From Cystobacter ferrugineus (GTDB lineage: Bacteria > Myxococcota > Myxococcia > Myxococcales > Myxococcaceae), in the NCBI RefSeq assembly GCF_001887355.1, contig NZ_MPIN01000004.1, positions 124,001 to 188,000 of the forward strand: a DNA stretch of 64,000 nucleotides, written 5' to 3'. The notes under the pieces were generated by a model. The model saw only the letters and a program-made list of their open reading frames with translations. It ran no database searches and was not told the DNA's origin. Positions 7,645-16,232 of this stretch are shown piece after piece. Position 1 is the stretch's first letter; each line of letters opens with the position of its first letter. The position numbers and the translations under genes were made by a program.

Positions 7645-8970
7645 TCACGGACTCATATAACGCCCGAGGAAGAGCACGTTCTTGGTGGGCACGTGCTCGA
7701 TGAGGAAGAGGAACGGCCGGTCCACGAGGAAGGGCTCGGGCATGGAGGGAGGACCCGCCACCACCGCCGTGGCCGCGGCCGCCTCCGTTCCCTTCTCGTT
7801 CACGGACACGAAGGCCTTGTGCTCGACCGACGAGATGAGGAGGGACTCGGCGCTCGACAGACCCGACAGGTCGGCATGCTCTTCGAACAGGTCCCGGATG
7901 CCGAGCTCCCGCAGTTTCGGAATCAGCGACGCCGGGGTCTCCACCTCGAAGCGCGGCAGGCGCACGTCCACCTCACGACCCTTCAGTGCCCCGCGGATGC
8001 CCCCCAGGAAGTCCGCCGACAGCCGCGATTCGATCTCCTCGAACCGGCCCGAGTCCGGAAGGACGATGAGCATGCGGAATTTGCGCCCCACGTAGTCGAG
8101 CGCGAGGGCCTCGAAGCCCTCGCCCTTCATGTGCCAGGCCCCGCCCCCGCGCATCGTCGGCACCTGCCGGGTCGCGCCGTCGAGCGTATGGAATGGCGCG
8201 TTCTGGGTGCCCTTGTCCATGAAGGGCGAGTCCCACGCGGCCTTGAAGTGCAGCGCGTTGACGAGGACGAGCCGGGTCAGGGGCGTCACCGCGCCCGAAG
8301 GCAGCAAGTCCTGGATGCGCTCCTGCGTCTGCTCCCAGACCCAGGTGTTGATGTCCTCGCGGATACCGGAGGGGTCGGCGGAGAAGTCCACCACGTGCAT
8401 GCCCGTGCCGTAGTGCTGGGCGAGCACATCGAGGTACTCGGGCTGGAAGGCGAAGCCCCTCTGGCCCCAGGTGGCGTTCACCCCGCTGAACTGGGGCGGC
8501 GTCGCCTGCCCCGTGTCTCCCGGGGGAGCGAGCAACGCCAGGCTCAGGGCATTCATGGCCGGATGGAGCCGGTCCTGGGGCAGGGAGAACCGAAGCCCCT
8601 GGCCCATCTGGCGCTCGGTCTCCCCGCGCGCGCCCGCGTACACCATGGCCAGCGCCTGCGAGACGCTGTACGGCGAGAAGAAAAGATTCTTCCCGGGCTC
8701 GCGCAACTCCCGGTACAGCGCGGCCCCGAAGTCGGTGTTCCCCGCGGCGACGGCCTCGAGGTCCGAGGCGGGGGCGTCGGGGTTCGCCACGCGCTCCTTG
8801 CCCGAGGAGATGAACTCACCAGGCGCGCTCACCGCCTCCGTGGAGCCCGGAGTTGGGCCCGGCGTGGGTCCCTGCCCGACGCCGAGCGGTTCTCCGGAGG
8901 AGCACGCACAGGCCGCGAGCAACCACCCGGTGGTGAGACGACCCATCAATCCCTGACGCCATGCAACCAT
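7645..8970 (-). CDS. secreted serpin lipoprotein (serine protease inhibitor)
   Basis: About 441 residues from the ATG at 8970, which is preceded by GGGAGGTT. The signal peptide ends in LLAACACS, so it is probably lipidated at the first or second Cys. A Pro/Gly-rich spacer follows, then a full serpin fold: NLFFSPYSVSQALAMVYAGA, LVLVNALHFKAAWDSPF, LVDRPFLFLIEH and a C-terminal FLGRY. The reactive-loop hinge NEKGTEAAAATAVV has the Gly and small residues required for loop insertion, so it should be an inhibitory serpin; the bait region is within VAGPPSMPEPF. A predatory bacterium producing many S8 proteases could use it for self-protection or against prey or host proteases (inference). Confidence 0.92.
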   Translation of the reverse strand: MVAWRQGLMGRLTTGWLLAACACSSGEPLGVGQGPTPGPTPGSTEAVSAPGEFISSGKERVANPDAPASDLEAVAAGNTDFGAALYRELREPGKNLFFSPYSVSQALAMVYAGARGETERQMGQGLRFSLPQDRLHPAMNALSLALLAPPGDTGQATPPQFSGVNATWGQRGFAFQPEYLDVLAQHYGTGMHVVDFSADPSGIREDINTWVWEQTQERIQDLLPSGAVTPLTRLVLVNALHFKAAWDSPFMDKGTQNAPFHTLDGATRQVPTMRGGGAWHMKGEGFEALALDYVGRKFRMLIVLPDSGRFEEIESRLSADFLGGIRGALKGREVDVRLPRFEVETPASLIPKLRELGIRDLFEEHADLSGLSSAESLLISSVEHKAFVSVNEKGTEAAAATAVVAGPPSMPEPFLVDRPFLFLIEHVPTKNVLFLGRYMSP

Positions 8971-9087
8971 ATAACCTCCCTGAGACAGCGATTCGAGCGG
9001 CCAGATAGCAAGAGCCATGCGAACACAGCCCACCAGGGATTCCAATGGCTTACAGGAGCGCATCCGGGCGCCCCTCGGATTTCCGAG

Positions 9088-9125
9088 GTGGATTTCGTGG
9101 CCTTGACGTATCCTATGAAATCCAC
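9088..9125 (+). promoter_or_regulatory. inverted repeat around a putative promoter of the GH6 gene
   Basis: Nine-base arms GTGGATTTC (9088-9096) and GAAATCCAC (9117-9125) flank TTGACG (9103-9108). An ATAAAG hexamer 17 bp further on (9126-9131) completes a sigma70-like promoter. The cellulase start is 45 bp downstream. The arms could be a repressor or activator site. The whole 205-bp gap is AT-rich compared with the neighbouring genes. Confidence 0.4.
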
Positions 9126-9175
9126 ATAAAGACGCTCAAGTAGTTTAAACATTAAAACACGACAGGCAGGTCAAC

Positions 9176-10723
9176 ATGATTCCTCGCCGAACCTCGTTCC
9201 GCCCGTTCCTCGCCGCCGCGCTGACACTGGCGTCGGCGCTCGTCTCGGCCTGTGGCCAGGAGCCCGCCACCTCCCTCGGGGAGGAGTCGCCCGCGGAGTC
9301 CGCGAGCCAGACGGCGACGCTCACCGAACTCATCGTCAACGGAAATTTCAACGCGGGGAGCACCACGCCCTGGTGGAATGGCGCCAACACGCAGTCGCGC
9401 GTCGAGAACGCCCAGTGGCGGATCGATGTCACCACCGGCACCGCCAATGTCTGGGACGCGATCGTCGGCCAGAGCGGCATCCGCCTGACGAGCGGGCAGA
9501 GCTACACCCTGTCCTTCACCGCGTCGGCCTCGACGGCTGGGGCGCTGGTCACCACGGTGCAGACGGAGGCCGCCCCGTACACCACGACGCTGAACCAGCG
9601 GATCACGGTCGACGCCACGCCGCGCCGCTACTCCTTCCCCTTCACCTCGTCCCTGAGCACGGGCCAGGGCCAGGTGACCTTCCAGCTCGGTGGCGCGGCG
9701 GCCCGCACCCTCCGGCTCGATGACATCTCGCTCACGACGGGTACGGGCGGAGGCACGGATGGGGGCACTGGCGGAGGCTCGGACGGGGGCAGCGATGGGG
9801 GCACCGGCGGAGGCTCGGACGGAGGCACCGATGGGGGCTCGGGACCCCTGGCCATGACCAACGGCTTCTACGTGGATCCGAACTCCAACCCCTCCGCCTG
9901 GGTGAAGGCCAACAGCGGCGACTCGCGAGCCGCCAGCATCCAGTCGGCCATCGCGAGCAAGCCGATGGCGCGCTGGTTCGGCAACTGGAACAGCGACATC
10001 ACCTCGGCGGTGTCGAGCTACGTCGGCGCGGCGGCCGCCGCCGGCAAGCTGCCCGTGCTCGTGGCCTACAACATCCCCGGCCGCGACTGCGGCAGCCACT
10101 CGGGAGGCGGCGCGGGCAGCCCCGAGGCCTACCGGACGTGGATCTCCGGCCTCGCCTCGGGCATCGGCAACCGCCCCGCCATCGTCCTCATCGAGCCGGA
10201 TGCCGTCGCCCAGCTCGACTGCCTGCCCGACGACACCGCCCGGCAGACCCGCCTGGGCCTGCTGCGCTACGCCACCGAGCAGTTGCGTGACCGCGCCCCC
10301 AACACGTGGGCCTACCTCGACGGCGGCAACGCGCGGTGGATCGCCGCCGACACCATGGCGCAGCGGCTCCACTCCGCGGGCGTGAGCAACATCCGGGGCT
10401 TCGTGGTCAACATCTCCAACTTCTACACCACCGCCGAGTCCATCTCGTATGGCAACGCCGTCAGCGCCGCGCTGTCCAGCCGCTACGGCTACGGCAAGCC
10501 CTTCGCGGTGGACACCAGCCGCAATGGCAACGGCTCCAACGGCGAGTGGTGCAATCCCGGCGGGCGCAAGCTGGGCACCCTGTCCCAGGTGGGCGGCGGC
10601 GCCGAGCTGCTCTTGTGGGTGAAGATCCCCGGGGACTCCGACGGCACGTGTGGCATCGCCCCGAACACGCCCGCGGGCCAGTTCAGCCCGGACCTCGCCA
10701 TCCGCCTCATCAACGGCACGTAG
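9176..10723 (+). CDS. GH6 cellulase (endoglucanase/cellobiohydrolase) lipoprotein with N-terminal CBM
   Basis: 515 residues. Signal peptide with lipobox LVSAC (Cys26). Residues about 50-180 form a jelly-roll carbohydrate-binding module of CBM4/9 type (ELIVNGNFNAGSTTPWWNG, TLRLDDISL). A Gly/Ser/Asp linker (GGGTDGG, GGGSDGG repeats) leads to the catalytic domain at about 228-515. Both GH6 signatures are visible: YNIPGRDCGSHSGGG, with the catalytic-acid region, and LIEPDAVAQLDC. LLWVKIPGDSDGTCG matches the C-terminal active-site loop (WxKxPGExDG in the family, here GDSDG). The enzyme hydrolyses beta-1,4-glucan by inversion. As a lipoprotein it would be held at the outer membrane. GH6 in myxobacteria fits saprophytic cellulose use. 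Confidence 0.93.
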   Translation: MIPRRTSFRPFLAAALTLASALVSACGQEPATSLGEESPAESASQTATLTELIVNGNFNAGSTTPWWNGANTQSRVENAQWRIDVTTGTANVWDAIVGQSGIRLTSGQSYTLSFTASASTAGALVTTVQTEAAPYTTTLNQRITVDATPRRYSFPFTSSLSTGQGQVTFQLGGAAARTLRLDDISLTTGTGGGTDGGTGGGSDGGSDGGTGGGSDGGTDGGSGPLAMTNGFYVDPNSNPSAWVKANSGDSRAASIQSAIASKPMARWFGNWNSDITSAVSSYVGAAAAAGKLPVLVAYNIPGRDCGSHSGGGAGSPEAYRTWISGLASGIGNRPAIVLIEPDAVAQLDCLPDDTARQTRLGLLRYATEQLRDRAPNTWAYLDGGNARWIAADTMAQRLHSAGVSNIRGFVVNISNFYTTAESISYGNAVSAALSSRYGYGKPFAVDTSRNGNGSNGEWCNPGGRKLGTLSQVGGGAELLLWVKIPGDSDGTCGIAPNTPAGQFSPDLAIRLINGT

Positions 10724-10761
10724 TCAGACGAGCGCGGCCCCAGCCACGCCGCGCGTCGGCA

Positions 10762-10800
10762 GGGTGAAGGACCGGCCCTTCTACACCGGCCTTCCCACCC
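10762..10800. terminator. imperfect hairpin between convergent genes
   Basis: GGGTG-AAGG-CCGG pairs with CCGG-CCTT-CACCC, with small bulges. It lies between the convergent GH6 and beta-trefoil genes, where a bidirectional terminator is expected. There is no U-tract. Confidence 0.4.
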
Positions 10801-10827
10801 GGCCAACACGAGCAGATGGGGCGCCGC

Positions 10828-11835
10828 TCAAGGAACGTAGGCGATGTTCCACTGAGCGTAGGCTTCCTTGTTGGGGTCCGTGGCATGCACGGTGACGGAG
10901 TTGGGCGTCGAGGCGCCTGGCGAGCAGCCATTGCAGCGCGCCAGGTACTTCCCCGTGTCGGCCTGGAGACCCCACTTGCCATTGTTGAGCAGCACCGGCT
11001 TGAACTGAGCATACGCCGGGGCCGAGTCGGCCACGTGCACCGTCGCGAAGTCCGGCACCGTGCCGCCCACGATGCAGCCATTGCAGCGGCCCACGAACTT
11101 GCCGGTGTCCGACTTGAGGGCGATCTTCCCGCCGCTCACCTGCACCACCTCGAACTGGGCATAGGGCTCGGTGGCCGCCTTGACGTGCGTGGTGATGGTG
11201 TCGGGGATCTTGTTGTCCACGCTCTTCTGGCAGCCGTTGCACCGCGCCAGGTACGTCCCCTCATCCGACTGGAGGGAAATCTTGCTGCCCTTGGGGAAGA
11301 TGGGAGTGATCGTCCACTGGGCGTAGGCTTCCTTGCCGGGGTTCGTGGCATGCACGGTGACGGAGTTGGGCGTCGAGGCGCCCGGTGAACAGCCATTGCA
11401 ACGTGCCAGGTACTTCCCCGTGTCGGCCTTGAGCGCGTACTTGCCGTTGGCCAGCGTCTCGATCGTGAACTGGGCATACGCGGGCGGGGTGGCTTCGCCG
11501 ACATGCACCGTCGCGAAGTCCGGCACCTTGCCGCCCGTGATGCAGCCATTGCAGCGGCCCACGAACTTGCCGGTGTCTGACTTGAGGGCGATCTTCCCGT
11601 TGCCCACGAGCACCAGTTCGAACTGGGCGTAGGGCTCGGTGGCCGCCTTGACGTGCGTGGTGATGGTGTCGGGGATCTTGTTGTCCACGCTCTTCTGGCA
11701 GCCGTTACACCGCGCGAAGTACGTCCCCTCATCCGACTGGAGGGAAACCTTCAGACCAGAGGCCAGGCTGGCTCCCGGAACCAGCCCACACAGCGCCACC
11801 AGACACAACACCCACTTCTTCAAGCCTTCCATCAT
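10828..11835 (-). CDS. secreted six-repeat beta-trefoil/fascin-like protein with CNGC motifs
   Basis: 335 residues from the ATG at 11835 (TTGGGGGA ahead of it); a signal peptide ends near ASLASG. The mature part is six repeats of about 51 residues. Each contains a core of (L/A)(Q/K)(S/A)D(E/T)GK(Y/F) followed by RCNGC, then TVHV or TTHV and AYAQ(F/W). Spacing between successive CNGC motifs is 52, 51, 53, 52 and 50 residues. Repeats 1-3 are nearly identical to repeats 4-6, so two tandem three-fold trefoils are implied. The fascin/hisactophilin or ricin-B-like fold is an inference from repeat length and number; carbohydrate binding or adhesion is likely. The paired cysteines (CxxC in every repeat) could form disulfides or bind metal. 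Confidence 0.75.
   Translation of the reverse strand: MMEGLKKWVLCLVALCGLVPGASLASGLKVSLQSDEGTYFARCNGCQKSVDNKIPDTITTHVKAATEPYAQFELVLVGNGKIALKSDTGKFVGRCNGCITGGKVPDFATVHVGEATPPAYAQFTIETLANGKYALKADTGKYLARCNGCSPGASTPNSVTVHATNPGKEAYAQWTITPIFPKGSKISLQSDEGTYLARCNGCQKSVDNKIPDTITTHVKAATEPYAQFEVVQVSGGKIALKSDTGKFVGRCNGCIVGGTVPDFATVHVADSAPAYAQFKPVLLNNGKWGLQADTGKYLARCNGCSPGASTPNSVTVHATDPNKEAYAQWNIAYVP
10831..11754 (-). repeat. internal tandem duplication of about 460 bp within the trefoil gene
   Basis: The stretch at 11296-11754 (repeats 1-3) and the one at 10831-11283 (repeats 4-6) match closely at DNA level. For example, the segment encoding CNGCQKSVDNKIPDTITTHV occurs twice almost unchanged. This points to a recent whole-domain duplication or ongoing gene conversion. 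Confidence 0.8.
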
Positions 11836-12047
11836 TTCATCCCCCAAGGTCAATCCCAGACATCCGCCATCGGCGTGGGTGCGATTGGATCGAGCAAGAG
11901 CACTTCACCCGATGTGAATCGACACTAGACGAATAGTGAAACGAACAACAAGAGGAAGCCGACGCCCGGGGTGAATGAAATGCCCACCACTGGACGAACA
12001 GAGAACGGATGGGAAAAAGCCAGACGCGTCCACGCGCGGGGCGCGGC

Positions 12048-13727
12048 TCAGAAGGGAGCCCGCCGCTCGAAGTGGACGCGCCCGCCCGTCTCCGGGTGCG
12101 TGAATTCGAGTGCCTCCGCGTGCAGCATCAGGCGCGCGTCCTCGTGCCCGTAGAGGCGGTCTCCGACGATGGGCGCGCCCAGGCCGAGCGGGTGCGCCGC
12201 GTGGACGCGCAACTGGTGGGTCCGTCCCGTGAGCGGGAAGAAGGCCACGCGGGTGCGTGTCCCGGTCCGCTCGAGCACCCGCCAGCGGGTGACGGCGGCC
12301 TTGCCATGCACGGGATCGTGGATCTGCCGGGGCCGGTCGTTCAGGTCCACGCGCAGGGGAAGGTCGATGGTGCCCTCCTCGCCCTTTACCTGACCCTCCA
12401 CCCACGCCACGTAGCGCTTGTGGACGTCGCGGTGGAGGAACTGCCGCTGCACGGCCGCGTGCGTGCGCGGGTCGAGCGCCGCGACGAGCAGCCCCGAGGT
12501 GTCCAGGTCGAGCCGGTGCACCAGCAGCGGCCCCGTGGCCTGGGAATACCGGGCGCGAAGCCGGGCCAGCACCGAGTCCGTCACCGCCTCGTCCTTGCCC
12601 GGCACGGACAGCAGACCCGAGGGCTTGTCGATCACCACGAGCCAGGCGTCCTCGAAGAGGATGGCCAGTTCTCCGGCCACGCGAGCGGGGGGAGCGAAGC
12701 GCCGGGGAGGCGCGACCTCGAGTCCCTCCAGCATGAAGGGCAACAGGGGGCCGCACTTGTCCCGGCAGGCGGCGTAGAAGGCCCCCGAGACGCGGCCACC
12801 CGAGGCCGGCGGCGTGCCCCACCAGAACTCGGCGAGCGCCAGGGGCATCAGACCGTGCGCGAAGGCATGGGCGAGCAGTTTGGGGGCGGCGCAATCGGCG
12901 GCGCCCGAGGGAGGCTCACCCGGAGCGTAGAGCGAGCGGAGGGGGCGGCGCGCTCCCCGCGCGTTGACCACCCCGTAGGTGTCGTGCAGGCGCCGCATGA
13001 GCGCGCGGCAGAACATGTGCCGCAGCCGTTCGAGCGCCCGCCCCCGGCGCTCGAGCCGTGCGAGCCTCGGCGCGAGCTCCCGTCGCTCGGCGTCCTGGGC
13101 CGCGTCCTCACGACGCCGCTCCGCCTTGTCACCCCGGCTCTCCTGGTCGAGCCGGTGGAGTGCCTCGCGCCGCGCGTCCTCGGACAGCACCCCCGAGGCC
13201 TCGAGCTCGGCCCGCCGGGCATGGCGCAGGCGCCGCCGCTCCTCATGTGCGAAACGGAGCTCCTCCCTGCGCCGGACATGGCGTGCTTCCTGGCGCGCGT
13301 GAGCGTCGCGGAGCGCGGCGAGCTCGGGCGAGGACTGGAAGGCTTCCGCGCGGGCGAGCAGCCGCTTCACCTGGGCCTCGCCGGGGGACTCGATGAGGGC
13401 ACGGGCCTCGGCATCGAAGAGCGGCGGGACGTATCCCGGCAGGTTCCAGCGTCCCCCGAGCATGCCGGAGAAGGCGCGCAGGAAGCCAACACGGCCCCCG
13501 GGCTCGCGCACCACGAGCACCCCGAACATCTTGCCGCCCTCGGCACCCTCGAGCGGGCCGGTGGGGACACCCGGGGCCACGAAGCCCGAGCGAAGCTCCG
13601 CCCGCATCACCTCCGCGGCCCGTTGCGCCAGGGCGTGAGGGCCCTGCTCGTCGAAAGGACTCGGGAAGGCAGCGGGAAGCGCGTCCGGGGCTGGCTGCGG
13701 CTCGAAGGGGGTGAACCACGTCTCCAC
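12048..13727 (-). CDS. RluA-family pseudouridine synthase with long N-terminal extension
   Basis: 559 residues with a GTG start. The C-terminal 220 residues are an RluA catalytic domain: VVIDKPSGLLSVPGK, the catalytic motif HRLDLDTSGLLV (Asp after HRL) and GRTHQLRVHAAHPLG. The first 340 residues are an extension with an Arg/Glu/Ala-rich predicted coiled coil (about 145-235). Its C-terminal part carries AHGLMPLALAEFWWG and ACRDKCGPLLPFML, which I associate with a known long RluA subgroup. Substrate RNA is not predictable. The start faces the LysM gene, so the 131 bp between them must hold two divergent promoters. Confidence 0.88.
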   Translation of the reverse strand: METWFTPFEPQPAPDALPAAFPSPFDEQGPHALAQRAAEVMRAELRSGFVAPGVPTGPLEGAEGGKMFGVLVVREPGGRVGFLRAFSGMLGGRWNLPGYVPPLFDAEARALIESPGEAQVKRLLARAEAFQSSPELAALRDAHARQEARHVRRREELRFAHEERRRLRHARRAELEASGVLSEDARREALHRLDQESRGDKAERRREDAAQDAERRELAPRLARLERRGRALERLRHMFCRALMRRLHDTYGVVNARGARRPLRSLYAPGEPPSGAADCAAPKLLAHAFAHGLMPLALAEFWWGTPPASGGRVSGAFYAACRDKCGPLLPFMLEGLEVAPPRRFAPPARVAGELAILFEDAWLVVIDKPSGLLSVPGKDEAVTDSVLARLRARYSQATGPLLVHRLDLDTSGLLVAALDPRTHAAVQRQFLHRDVHKRYVAWVEGQVKGEEGTIDLPLRVDLNDRPRQIHDPVHGKAAVTRWRVLERTGTRTRVAFFPLTGRTHQLRVHAAHPLGLGAPIVGDRLYGHEDARLMLHAEALEFTHPETGGRVHFERRAPF

Positions 13728-13858
13728 GGTGTCGCGCTAGCACGAAACCGACCCCATGCGGGAGGCGGCGAAGCAACCAGGCGGGTCTGGGGACGAGCGG
13801 CCCCCAAGAAGGGGCGGATCCGAGTAGACTTCGGCCCTCATTCCGGCGGTGAAGGCGC

Positions 13859-16186
13859 ATGACCCCAACCGAGTACAAGGTCAAACCGGGCGACACGCTG
13901 TCCGCGATCGCTCGACATCACCATGTCACCGTGGATGACATCGCCCACCTCAACGGCATCAAGGACGTCAACCGCATCCGCGTCGGTCAGTCCCTGCGGA
14001 TTCCGGTGAAGAGCGCCCCGAAGGCCCAGTCCGCACCCAAGGCCCCGCCCCCGGCCTCCCCGCCTCCCCGCCCGTCCGTTCCGCCTCCGCTCCTGTCCCC
14101 TTCCGTGCGACCCCGAACCCATCGGGTCCGCCTGTCGGAGACCCTGCTCCAGATCGCGCAGCTCTACGGGCTCTCGGCATCGGAGCTGGCGAAGATCAAT
14201 GGCCTCGCCGATCCCCGCCTGCTCTGGGTCGGCCAGGAGCTGAAGCTCCCCGCGGGGAGCGCGTCCGCCCCGCCCGCTTCCGCCCCTTCGCACCCGAACA
14301 ACGAGGCCGCTTCCACCGGCGCACACGCCTCGCCTCACACGGGCTCCTCCCCACCTTCGATGAACGCCATCCGGGAGGTCGCCTTCCGGATCACCGGGGC
14401 CATCGAGGGAGGCAAGGCCAGTAGCTACCAGACCAAGGACAAGGGAATCGTCAGCTACGGAAAGCACCAGGCCACCCTGGCCTCCGGCACGCTCGAAGTC
14501 ATCATCACCCAGTACGTCAAGCAATCCAGCTCCGAGGCGGCGAAGGGCCTGGCCAGGTACAAGGACAAGCTCAGCGAGAAGGACAGCTCGCTGCGCACGG
14601 ACGTGACCTTCAAGAAGCTGCTCCTGGAGGCGGCGGATGATCCGCTGATGAGCACCATCCAGGACTCGGTGTTCGCCAAGAACTACTGGTCCAAGGCCGA
14701 GCAGAGCGCGAAGAATGACAAGCTCAAGACCCCGCTCGCCTTCGTCATGTATTACGACACCCACATCCAGGGCGGACTGTCCGAGATACGTGCGAAGACC
14801 GCGGCGGCCCTGAAAGGCAAATCCTATACAGAGGCGGAATTCCTCACGGAATTCAACCACCAGCGCAAGGCCCGGCTGACAAGACTCGCGGCGGCCGCGA
14901 GGGCGAAGGGCGACGAAGATCATGCCGGAATGCTCGAGGGCTCGCGAAGCCGTGTGACCACCCTGCAGAATCTGGTGGACGCGAAGGACCTCCAGCTCCG
15001 GGGTGACCGGGATGGAATGCTCACCGTCAATGGCAAGAAGGTGCGGGGCCTGGATCCGTCCCACGCCTCCTCGGCCACGGCCTCGTCCGACTCGCCCGCG
15101 ATGTCCTCCCCGGGCACCAGCGCCTCGTCCCCGGGCCCGTCCGCGAAACAGCGGACCCTCACCGGCTCGGTCGGCACGGGAGGCCACAACGCGGACGCCG
15201 ATGTCCGGCTGGTCCAGAACCTGCTCAACGCACACCGTCTGCCGCCGCGCGCGCTGCTGCCAGTCAACGGCCGGGTCGACCTGCAGCTCGTCTGGGCCAT
15301 CACCGAGTTCCAACGCTCGATGGGCATGCAGAAGCCAGACGGCCGCGTCGATCCCGGAGGCGGCACGTTCAAGGCGCTCTGCGCACAGCAGTCCAACCCC
15401 TGGGACGTGTCCCTGCCCATCGGGACCTCGGGAGGCGGGAACAGTGCCCCAGCCCACATCCCGGCCGCGGCGAACAAGGCGCATGCCGCCACCCTCGCGA
15501 AGCTCGCGAAGGCGGCCCGCCAGAGATTCAAGCTGAAGAACCTGGGAGCATGTGCCCGGGGCATGAGCGAAATGCTGCAGGCCGCGGGGTACACCTACGC
15601 GGGGGGCCGGCCCCGTGTCGCGGACGGAATCATCAAGAACCAGGCGTATGACTACAGCACGGACACCTGGGTGTCGGGCACCACCGTGGGCTACTACGTG
15701 GGCAGCCGGAGCCACCTCAAAGAGGGCAGGGTCCTTCCCGGCAAGCAGAAGTCCGCGGCCGCCAACGTGAGCGCCAGGTTCTTCGCCCACACCTTACGGA
15801 TGTTCGGCTTCGCCGATTGCACGAAGTGCCTGCCCGGCAATGGCAGGAGCGGAGCGGTCGCCCCGGAAAGCGTGAAGGCGCTTCGGGCCCTGCCGGAGGG
15901 CGCGGTGATTGTTTTTGGCCCCGCCCTCAACCGCAGCGTCCAGAAGACCGGCGGGCACTACTCCGTCGGTGGGCATGGCCACGCGGGCCACGTGGGCGTC
16001 CTGGTGCACGAGGGCCAGGAGGCGCTCGTCGTCGCGGATGGCCTGCTGGCCAAGGGGGGCGTGCGCTACACGGTGGAGTCGTGCCTGTCGAACTACGCCT
16101 GGGCCATCGGCTTCGTCCCGACCACCGCCGGCAAGGCCCTGACCGCGAAGGACCTGCCCAAGAGCTCGCTTCTCGGACCGGCATAG
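13859..16186 (+). CDS. multidomain peptidoglycan hydrolase: 2x LysM, muramidase/chitosanase-like, PG-binding, cysteine-hydrolase-like
   Basis: 775 residues without a signal peptide: the first LysM begins at residue 4 (YKVKPGDTLSAIARHHHVTV). Order: LysM 4-49, Pro-rich linker, LysM 86-131, a lysozyme-superfamily/GH46-like domain at about 170-385 (ITGAIEGGKASSYQTKDKGI with Glu183 as candidate acid, then SYGKHQATL), a PG_binding_1-like domain at about 433-510, and a C-terminal domain at about 540-756 with GACARGM (Cys565) and GHAGHVGVLV (His711), which fits an NlpC/P60- or CHAP-like papain fold. Two cutting domains plus three wall-binding domains mean cell-wall degradation. The missing signal suggests export by a dedicated machine or release by lysis. 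A GTPase gene follows 46 bp downstream. Confidence 0.75.
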   Translation: MTPTEYKVKPGDTLSAIARHHHVTVDDIAHLNGIKDVNRIRVGQSLRIPVKSAPKAQSAPKAPPPASPPPRPSVPPPLLSPSVRPRTHRVRLSETLLQIAQLYGLSASELAKINGLADPRLLWVGQELKLPAGSASAPPASAPSHPNNEAASTGAHASPHTGSSPPSMNAIREVAFRITGAIEGGKASSYQTKDKGIVSYGKHQATLASGTLEVIITQYVKQSSSEAAKGLARYKDKLSEKDSSLRTDVTFKKLLLEAADDPLMSTIQDSVFAKNYWSKAEQSAKNDKLKTPLAFVMYYDTHIQGGLSEIRAKTAAALKGKSYTEAEFLTEFNHQRKARLTRLAAAARAKGDEDHAGMLEGSRSRVTTLQNLVDAKDLQLRGDRDGMLTVNGKKVRGLDPSHASSATASSDSPAMSSPGTSASSPGPSAKQRTLTGSVGTGGHNADADVRLVQNLLNAHRLPPRALLPVNGRVDLQLVWAITEFQRSMGMQKPDGRVDPGGGTFKALCAQQSNPWDVSLPIGTSGGGNSAPAHIPAAANKAHAATLAKLAKAARQRFKLKNLGACARGMSEMLQAAGYTYAGGRPRVADGIIKNQAYDYSTDTWVSGTTVGYYVGSRSHLKEGRVLPGKQKSAAANVSARFFAHTLRMFGFADCTKCLPGNGRSGAVAPESVKALRALPEGAVIVFGPALNRSVQKTGGHYSVGGHGHAGHVGVLVHEGQEALVVADGLLAKGGVRYTVESCLSNYAWAIGFVPTTAGKALTAKDLPKSSLLGPA

Positions 16187-16232
16187 CCCCAGACGACCAG
16201 CACCCGATTCACCTCCCCCCGGAGCACCCGAC

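Noticed and set aside
9724-9842. Gly/Ser/Asp-rich repetitive DNA considered as a mobile or CRISPR-like repeat
   Set aside because: It encodes the flexible linker of the GH6 enzyme in frame; units are short, degenerate and lack spacers.
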